Shown piece after piece: positions 58,484 to 64,000 of a stretch of DNA of 64,000 bases. Location of the stretch: NCBI RefSeq assembly GCF_004117055.1, contig NZ_CP026363.1, forward strand, positions 1,341,001 through 1,405,000. Direction: 5' to 3'. Under the pieces are notes generated by a model that was not told the origin of the DNA, made no database searches, and saw nothing but the letters and a program-made list of their open reading frames with translations. Within the stretch, counting starts at the first letter, position 1, and each line of letters begins with the position of its first letter. A program made the position numbers and the translations under genes. This DNA is from Brevibacillus agri (GTDB lineage Bacteria > Bacillota > Bacilli > Brevibacillales > Brevibacillaceae).

Positions 58484-59596
58484 TCAAAACGTTTTCGAGC
58501 GTGCCGGGGTCCATTCATCGCGGTGGATTACGGTACCGCTGCGTCGCGTCAAGCCAGAAGGTGAGAGCGAATCCAGGAGCTGGGCAGCGCCGTACCTGCT
58601 GACGCCCCGGCCGATCAGAGCGCCTTCGCAATACACCTCGATAACCTCGCCTTCCTCGAACATCCCCGAGACATCGCGTACGCCCGCCAGAAGCAGGCTG
58701 CGGCTTTTTTCCAAAATCGCTTCCGCCGCCCCGCTGTCGACCGTGATCGTGCCGCGAACAGGGGAGTGGAGCGCGATCCATTGCTTGCGCGTGGAAACGC
58801 CGGCTGTTGCAGGGGATTCGGGACGGTAGCCGACGTAGGTGCCATCGCCGTTGCCCGCAAGCACCTTGATAAGATCAGCCGATTGCGCCAATTTTCCGAT
58901 AAAGCTCGGGATTCCCAAGCCTTGCGCCGTTTTCGCGGCGATCAGCTTCGAGCGCATTCCGCCCGTGCCGAGCTGTGACGCGCCTCCTGCCAACGCCTCG
59001 ATTTCCTCTGTCACCTGCTCAAGCGAGCCGATTCGCCGGGCGTCCGGATGGTGGCGCGGGTCTTTGTCGTACAGTCCGTTCGTATCGGTGAGAATCATGT
59101 ACAAATCAGCGTGGACCAGTCCGGCCACCAGCGCGCCGAGCATGTCGTTGTCGCCAAAGGTCAGCTCCGCCACAGATACCGTGTCATTTTCGTTGATGAT
59201 CGGCAAAATGTTTTTGTCCAAAAGCAGCGACAACGTTTGAAAAGCGTGCTGGTAGCGCTCGCGATCGGAGAAGTCTCCCCGCGTCAGCAAAATTTGCGCC
59301 ACGCTGAAGTGATGGGCCGCGAACATTTGCGTGTACGTCTGCATCAGCAGGCTTTGCCCGATGGCTGCGGCGGCCTGCTTGGCAGCGAGAGAGCGGGGGC
59401 GCTGCTGGTAGCCAAGACGTTGATAACCGCTCGCGACCGCGCCCGAGGAAACGAGCACGACCTGGTGCCCTACCTCGCGCAGCTTGCTGACAGCGGAGAC
59501 GAGCAAGGACATTTTCGCCGGGTCCACGCCACCGCCTGCCGCGGCAATCGAACTGCTGCCCACTTTGACAACCAAACGCATTTTTCCCTTCTTCAT
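58484..59596 (-). CDS. proB: Glutamate 5-kinase
   Basis: A 370-residue ProB: an amino-acid kinase domain (VVKVGSSSIAAAGGGVDPAK, VLVSSGAVASGYQRLG-like, NENDTVSVAELTFGDNDMLG, ILTDTNGLYDKDPR) and a C-terminal PUA domain (about 285-360, EGEVIEVYCEGALIGRGVSR). It commits glutamate to proline synthesis and is normally feedback-inhibited by proline. First gene of proBAC, with AGGAGG 7 bases before the ATG. The T-box leader lies 46-345 bases upstream. Confidence 0.96.
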   Translation of the reverse strand: MKKGKMRLVVKVGSSSIAAAGGGVDPAKMSLLVSAVSKLREVGHQVVLVSSGAVASGYQRLGYQQRPRSLAAKQAAAAIGQSLLMQTYTQMFAAHHFSVAQILLTRGDFSDRERYQHAFQTLSLLLDKNILPIINENDTVSVAELTFGDNDMLGALVAGLVHADLYMILTDTNGLYDKDPRHHPDARRIGSLEQVTEEIEALAGGASQLGTGGMRSKLIAAKTAQGLGIPSFIGKLAQSADLIKVLAGNGDGTYVGYRPESPATAGVSTRKQWIALHSPVRGTITVDSGAAEAILEKSRSLLLAGVRDVSGMFEEGEVIEVYCEGALIGRGVSRYGAAQLLDSLSPSGLTRRSGTVIHRDEWTPARSKTF

Positions 59597-59641
59597 ACTT
59601 TGACCTCCTAGCACTTACTTGTATCCATGTGAAAAAGCAAT

Positions 59642-59945
59642 AAAAAAAGCCCAATCGTCTCTTTGATAAGGACGAAAGGGCATGTTAGCCTTACGCGGTA
59701 CCACCTTAATTGACGTCTGCCGACAGAAGATACCCGTCAAGTCGCAAACATCCAGCTCTCTTTCTTTGATAACAGGTGAAAGAAACCCGTCCAGGTCTTC
59801 CCTGGATGCTCTGGGGTGGGTTCAAACCGATTCATGGACGAAACCTCTCAGCCGTTGGATTTCGCTCTCTGGACCTGAAGGGCGGTTTTACTGTTCCCCG
59901 TCATTGCCGCTCGCTATGCGCTTGTTAATTCACTATTATTCGCCG
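59642..59945 (-). promoter_or_regulatory. T-box riboswitch (tRNA-Pro specific) upstream of proBAC
   Basis: Read on the minus strand, the conserved T-box AAGGTGGTACCGCG is at 59694-59707, followed by the terminator stem GCCC..GGGC and a T-run at 59642-59682. The stem I region has the AGAGAGCGAA motif. In the specifier loop GAA-CCC-ACC the triplet CCC (59818-59820) codes proline, matching the genes it controls. Uncharged tRNA-Pro should favour antitermination. The right end (near 59945) is approximate. Confidence 0.9.
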
Positions 59946-59970
59946 GGCCTATAAGAAATGTCAAGAGGGT

Positions 59971-60585
59971 TTATTGAAATTGTTCGCTGCCGTACGTGCC
60001 CGATCTTGTTTTGATCTCGAACCGCTTCGTCTTCTGATCGCGAACGAGGCGGTAGTGCAGCGTGCGGTCGGAGGCAAAAGACGAGTCGGTCGCGTCCTGG
60101 ACCGTTACGTTCAGCTCGCCGTTTGCTTTGGCGACCGTCGTATTGCGGACGGAGATCAGGACCGGATAGTCGACGCGCGGAATCGCAATGTACAGCTTTT
60201 CCTTGACCAGCTTCGTCGTCAGCTTGTCGTACATCGCCAGCGCGAGCGGCGTGCTCCAGAAACGGCCGAAGTACTTGACGATTTTGTCCTTGCTGTCAAA
60301 TTGCTTCGGCAGCTCGCGGAACGCCAGCCCGTCCTCGTAGACGGTTTTGCCTTTGGCGTTGTCGAGCGCGGCGAAGTACACTTCCTCCAGCAGATGTTCG
60401 GCACGGTTGAGGAACAGGACGACATCCATTTTGTTGTCGCCGAGCTTCTGAATGGCAGACAGCTTCACGGGCTTGCTCTGGGCTTTCGTGTTGCTTTTGC
60501 TCTCTTCCTTGGCGGGAAGGGCACAGCCTGTAACGATCAGGGAGAGGGACAGAAAAATCATCCATTTTTTCCAGTTGGTTTTCAT
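59971..60585 (-). CDS. Conserved lipoprotein, IseA-like or unknown
   Basis: A 204-residue lipoprotein: signal MKTNWKKWMIFLSLSLIVTG with the lipidated Cys21 in the lipobox VTGC, then a Lys/Ser-rich linker and a globular domain with FLNRAEHLLEEVYFAALDNA, IVKYFGRFWSTPLALAMYDK and YIAIPRVDYPVLISVRNTT. The pattern recalls the DL-endopeptidase-inhibitor (IseA) group, but this is from memory and uncertain. The start at 60585 has GTGAGGTG. It lies between the proBAC leader and a divergent gene. Confidence 0.65.
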   Translation of the reverse strand: MKTNWKKWMIFLSLSLIVTGCALPAKEESKSNTKAQSKPVKLSAIQKLGDNKMDVVLFLNRAEHLLEEVYFAALDNAKGKTVYEDGLAFRELPKQFDSKDKIVKYFGRFWSTPLALAMYDKLTTKLVKEKLYIAIPRVDYPVLISVRNTTVAKANGELNVTVQDATDSSFASDRTLHYRLVRDQKTKRFEIKTRSGTYGSEQFQ

Positions 60586-60781
60586 TGCGCACCTCACTTG
60601 AAAAGCCGTTGTTACCTGTTAGCGTGTGTGGCAAAAGAAATAAATAACCATGTGAAAAGATGCCAGTTGAAAAACAGGGCGGGATCACGGAAAAAGGAAA
60701 CAGGATAGGGGTTGTCTGACAACGGGATTATGTCTATCATGGAGAGAGTTGTGCAGATCGAACGATTGAGGTGGAAAATAC

Positions 60782-61198
60782 ATGTTTGGATTTGGAAAAA
60801 AGGCAAAGAAGCTAGACGGCATTGATATTTTGATTATCAAGACCATTGAGGCGAAAAACCGCAACTTTTACCAGGTTGCTTTTCCCAGCGTGGTAGCAAA
60901 CGATGTGATGTCCATGCTGCAAAAGCTGGAAAAATCGAAAATCAACCAGCAAGAATTTTTGGGCGAGATCGGCGGCTTTCGCATCGTAACTCACCTGGAA
61001 GCGCTGACCAGCTACAATGTGCTCGATGACGCGGATATGGAAGCGCAGCCTGTACAAATTGCCGATTTCGCAAACATCCTGCTCCGCCGCCTGGAAGCGC
61101 TGGCGGAGAGCGGCAAGCTGGGTGAATCCGAAGAGTTGGCGTTCATCATGGGCGAGCTGACGATGCTGCGCGATGGCAGCTTTGTACCGCAAGAGTAA
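60782..61198 (+). CDS. Soluble 138-residue protein of unknown function
   Basis: It starts MFGFGKKAKKLDGIDILIIK after GAGGTGG and is rich in Leu, Glu and Asp, with no signal or membrane segment. Helical blocks (DVMSMLQKLEKSKINQQEF, FANILLRRLEALAESGKLGE) alternate with short strands. No family recognised. It is monocistronic and ended by a terminator at 61248. Confidence 0.7.
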   Translation: MFGFGKKAKKLDGIDILIIKTIEAKNRNFYQVAFPSVVANDVMSMLQKLEKSKINQQEFLGEIGGFRIVTHLEALTSYNVLDDADMEAQPVQIADFANILLRRLEALAESGKLGESEELAFIMGELTMLRDGSFVPQE

Positions 61199-61247
61199 AG
61201 AATACCCGGATATTGAAGCCGGCCTTACGCTGGGCAGAATACATGAT

Positions 61248-61275
61248 AAGCCCTTGGGAAACCGACGGCTTTTTT
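61248..61275 (+). terminator. Intrinsic terminator of the 138-residue gene
   Basis: AAGCCCTTGG and CCGACGGCTT form a stem with one C-C mismatch and a GAAA loop, followed by six T. Confidence 0.7.
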
Positions 61276-61369
61276 CGTATCCGCAACTTTTTCCTGCCGT
61301 TGGGCGTATAGCATAAAGTGGAATCTGTTGGAAATGGGAAAAGTAAAACAGATAGAAGGAGGGACGGAC

Positions 61370-62095
61370 ATGATCGAGCTGGTGAATGTGACGAAAAGCT
61401 ACAACGGGACAAACAAAGCGGTCGATCAGCTAAATCTGACAGTGCCGAAGGGGGAAATATTCGGCTTCCTCGGCCCCAATGGAGCAGGGAAGACGACGAC
61501 GATCAAGATGGTGACCGGAGTGATCCGCCCGGACCAGGGCGAAATTACGATTAACGGAAAAAACATCGCTTCCCAGCCGCTTGAAGCCAAGCAGCAGTTT
61601 GGCTATGTACCGGACAGCCCGGACCAGTTTTTGCGGCTGAAAGGGCTGGAGTACGTCAGCTTCATGGCCGATATGTACGATGTGCCAAAAGACGTGCGCG
61701 GGAAGCGGATTCTGGAACTGGCGAACCGCTTTGAAATGACGAACGCGCTCGGCGACCCGATTCAGAGCTACTCGCACGGGATGCGGCAAAAAATCATGAT
61801 TATGGGCGTGCTTGTGCACAACCCCGAGGTGTGGATTCTCGACGAGCCGTTGACCGGGCTGGACCCCAAGTCGTCGTTTACGCTGAAAGAGATGATGCGG
61901 GAGCATGCCGACAGCGGGCGCACCGTATTTTTTTCGACCCACGTGCTGGAAGTGGCGGAAAAGCTCTGTGACCGTGTCGCGATCATCAACAAAGGGAAAA
62001 TTTTGTTTTGCGGTACCTTCAAAGAGATGCAGCAGCATTTTCAGTCAGATGTTTCGCTGGAGAGCCTGTTCCTGGAGCTGACGAAGCATGAATAA
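61370..62095 (+). CDS. ABC transporter ATP-binding protein
   Basis: A 241-residue ABC ATPase with Walker A FLGPNGAGKTTTIKM near residue 37, signature QSYSHGMRQKIMIMG, Walker B VWILDEPLTGLDP and switch FFSTHVLEVAEKL. The start at 61370 has AAGGAGGG; an ATG 42 bases upstream lacks a site. It overlaps the permease gene by 8 bases and forms an ABC-2-type exporter of unknown substrate with it. Confidence 0.92.
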   Translation: MIELVNVTKSYNGTNKAVDQLNLTVPKGEIFGFLGPNGAGKTTTIKMVTGVIRPDQGEITINGKNIASQPLEAKQQFGYVPDSPDQFLRLKGLEYVSFMADMYDVPKDVRGKRILELANRFEMTNALGDPIQSYSHGMRQKIMIMGVLVHNPEVWILDEPLTGLDPKSSFTLKEMMREHADSGRTVFFSTHVLEVAEKLCDRVAIINKGKILFCGTFKEMQQHFQSDVSLESLFLELTKHE

Positions 62096-63755
62096 AGTCC
62101 TGCTGTTATCCAAAGTGCTGCTTAAAAATGCGGGCTCGACCTGGGGGGCGAAAAAAGGAAGCGGCTGGAAGAAACTGCTGCTTGTCTTGGCGATTTTGAT
62201 CGGACTGATTCCGATGATGCTCGGGGCTGTCGTCTTTATTTCCGCGATGTACGACGGGCTGGCGCTGCTCGGACAGGAAGCGGCGTTGCTCGGACTGGGA
62301 GTGACGGTGGTTTCGGTGGCGATTTTCGTCTTCGGGATTTTGTACGTCCTGAGCGTGTTTTACTACTCGCAGGATGTCGAGCAACTGTTGCCGTTGCCGC
62401 TTCGGCCGATGCACATTCTTGGGGCCAAATTCATTGTCGCGCTCTGCTATGAGTATCTTACGGCACTGGTCTTGCTGGGACCGCTTCTGGTAACATACGG
62501 AGTGAAGAGCGGGGGAGGCTTTCTGTACTACCTGTTTGCCGTCCTCATTTTTTTGCTCGTGCCCATCGTTCCGCTTGTGATGGCGGCAGTTGTGGTCATG
62601 CTGTTCATGCGCTTTACGAACATGGGCAAAAGCAAGGAGCGCTTCCGCTTAATCAGCGGCCTGTTTGCGATTTGTCTGGCAGTCGGGTTTCAAATGGTCG
62701 TGCAGCGCCAGACGAGCGGCGGGGTAGACAGCATAGAACAACTGCAGGAGCTGATTGCCAGCCAGGAGAACGCGTTGTTGAACCTGGTGACGCAGTTTTT
62801 CCCTGCGGGCAGGCTCGCGGCACTCGCCTTGCAAGACAGCGGCACGCTGGAATCGCTCGGCTATCTGGCAGTCTTTTTCCTGGTGGCGGTTGCCAGTCTG
62901 ATCGTCTTTCTTGTGGTCGGAAACAGCTTGTACTTCGCTGGGGTCATGGGGATCAGCGACGCTGTGGCCAAACGAAAAACGGTCGGAGATGCGGCTTTTC
63001 AAAAGCTCGTGAAGCAGCGCTCAAGACTCTTGTCCTACTTCTGGAAGGAATGGAAAATGCTCTGGCGGACGCCTGCCTTTTTCCTGAACTGCACGCTCTC
63101 CGGCATTCTCGTGCCGATCCTGGCCTTGCTGCCTTTGCTCGCCCGCCGGGATAGCGGAGAGATGCTAGCGCGCCTGCAAGCGACGCTACAGGGCGAGCAC
63201 GCCGGAGCCATCAGCCTGGCGATTGCCTTTGCCGCTTTTGTGATGCTGGGTGCTCTCAACAGCACTTCGGTTACGGCGATTTCCAGGGATGGACAAGGGT
63301 TCTTTTACAACAAGACATTGCCGATTTTGCCCCAGCACCTTTTGCTGGCAAAAGTCATGCCGGGCATCATCCTCAGCACGATCAGCATGCTGTTGCTGCT
63401 GGCCGAAGCTGTCTGGCTTCTGGCGCTGTCCGGGGAGTTCATCGTCTGGGCGATCCTGTGCGGGATTCCGGGCGTGATCTTCATCAACCTGGTCGGCATC
63501 ATGGTCGACCTGCACCTGCCCAAGCTGGGATGGAGCTCAGAGCAGGAAGCGGTGAAGCAGAATCTCAATCCGCTGTTCTCGCTTCTCGTCGGCCTGGTGG
63601 CGGGAGGACTGGTTGTCGTGGCTATTAGTTTTGCGGGGACTTCTCTGTTTGCAACGGCTCTGGGACTTTTCGCTCTTTTTGCCCTTCTGGACTTCGGGAT
63701 TTACCGATTGCTTGTTGCCAAAGGACCAGGGTGGCTGGAAAAGATCGAAGAGTGA
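62088..63755 (+). CDS. ABC exporter membrane subunit
   Basis: A 555-residue membrane protein with roughly 12-14 hydrophobic helices. The internal similarity of the halves (for example SKVLLKNAGSTWGAKKGSGW at the start and QRSRLLSYFWKEWKMLWRTP in the middle) fits the large putative-ABC-exporter group found next to such ATPases. The substrate is unknown. It is translationally coupled to the ATPase gene. Confidence 0.85.
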   Translation: MNKVLLLSKVLLKNAGSTWGAKKGSGWKKLLLVLAILIGLIPMMLGAVVFISAMYDGLALLGQEAALLGLGVTVVSVAIFVFGILYVLSVFYYSQDVEQLLPLPLRPMHILGAKFIVALCYEYLTALVLLGPLLVTYGVKSGGGFLYYLFAVLIFLLVPIVPLVMAAVVVMLFMRFTNMGKSKERFRLISGLFAICLAVGFQMVVQRQTSGGVDSIEQLQELIASQENALLNLVTQFFPAGRLAALALQDSGTLESLGYLAVFFLVAVASLIVFLVVGNSLYFAGVMGISDAVAKRKTVGDAAFQKLVKQRSRLLSYFWKEWKMLWRTPAFFLNCTLSGILVPILALLPLLARRDSGEMLARLQATLQGEHAGAISLAIAFAAFVMLGALNSTSVTAISRDGQGFFYNKTLPILPQHLLLAKVMPGIILSTISMLLLLAEAVWLLALSGEFIVWAILCGIPGVIFINLVGIMVDLHLPKLGWSSEQEAVKQNLNPLFSLLVGLVAGGLVVVAISFAGTSLFATALGLFALFALLDFGIYRLLVAKGPGWLEKIEE

Positions 63756-63773
63756 GGATAAGGTTTGGCTGCT

Positions 63774-63813
63774 GAAAAGCCGTTCTCCCCGTGCTGGAGT
63801 GCGGCTTTTTTCA
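63774..63813 (+). terminator. Intrinsic terminator of the ABC operon
   Basis: AAAAGCCG..CTCC pairs with GGAG..CGGCTTTTTT around an internal loop, followed by six T. Confidence 0.75.
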
Positions 63814-63898
63814 CATGGTCAACGCCAATTAGGAACATTTTGTGAAAAGAGGGTATAAAGAAGTGCGCGATCCATCCCGATACATGAAAGGGGGATCG

Positions 63899-64000
63899 TT
63901 GTTGTCCGGGACGCTCGTCGAGTCCTGGACCTTTCTGCCACAGAAACGGCAGGGAGAACTACATAGAAAAAGGGGTAAAGATTCTGGCAAAGGAGAAAGG
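63899..64000 (+). CDS. Possible start of a gene cut by the right edge
   Basis: Two tandem TTG codons at 63899 and 63902 follow AAAGGGGG at a workable spacing, and the frame stays open to the end: LSGTLVESWTFLPQKRQG, then a basic stretch. Only about 34 codons are visible, too little to name a family. Confidence 0.3.
   Translation, partial: MLSGTLVESWTFLPQKRQGELHRKRGKDSGKGER

Noticed and set aside
1-64000. CRISPR arrays, tRNA and rRNA genes, phage modules
   Set aside because: No regularly spaced repeats, cloverleaf sequences, rRNA motifs or phage structural genes were seen on reading both strands.

Overview
The window looks like the chromosome of an aerobic, endospore-forming, fairly GC-rich Firmicute of the Brevibacillus/Paenibacillus kind; Brevibacillus is my best guess, by inference from gene content and not from any search. 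Evidence: strong AGGAGG-type ribosome sites throughout, a tricistronic Ger germinant-receptor operon, two CotF-like coat proteins, a perfect CcpA cre site, a perfect GlnR/TnrA box, a proline T-box and a cobalamin riboswitch.

Layout. 1-700: tail of an IS4 transposase and a small membrane protein. 0.8-5.3 kb: LysR/MFS divergent pair, esterase, and scoAB CoA-transferase with an upstream cre. 5.6-12.5 kb: lipoprotein adaptor plus RND pump, VanZ-like protein, acetate kinase, S1-domain protein. 12.6-15.1 kb: an accessory island with two small exported or anchored proteins, a long inverted repeat and a decayed ISL3 copy. 15.2-21.3 kb: rhodanese/LysR/hydrolase, then a membrane-tethered BMP-type binding protein with a sensor kinase, and a divergent CheY-like regulator. 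21.4-24.6 kb: OCD-family dehydrogenase plus MHS transporter, divergent from a frameshifted XRE-cupin regulator, with two matching palindromes between them. 24.6-28.6 kb: IS3 remnant, BNR-repeat lipoprotein, adeR-like activator and ald. 28.7-33.6 kb: Ger operon and class-2 pyrD. 33.7-36.8 kb: B12 riboswitch and cbiMNQO. 37-38.5 kb: a 53-residue protein and an intact IS3 element. 38.7-48 kb: GSI-beta glutamine synthetase, panE-like gene, ispH, MFS, degenerate cupredoxin, LLM monooxygenase, ATP-grasp ligase, PadR operon. 48.2-53.1 kb: GNAT, PiT/DUF47, ArgO-like exporter with a divergent MocR regulator. 53.1-54.5 kb: second decayed ISL3 copy. 54.6-59.9 kb: coat proteins, a P-loop/Asp23-like fusion, and proBAC behind a T-box with a CCC specifier. 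60-63.8 kb: lipoprotein, unknown 138-residue protein and an ABC exporter.

Most of the window is ordinary core chromosome. The points of interest are regulatory (matched operators, riboswitches, a possible RBS-masking hairpin), the BMP-kinase-CheY signalling set, the fused P-loop/Asp23 protein, the accessory pair at 12.8-13.7 kb, and four reading frames broken by one-base changes in homopolymer runs, which could be real decay or assembly error. I saw no CRISPR array, tRNA or rRNA gene, prophage, or complete unknown defence system.
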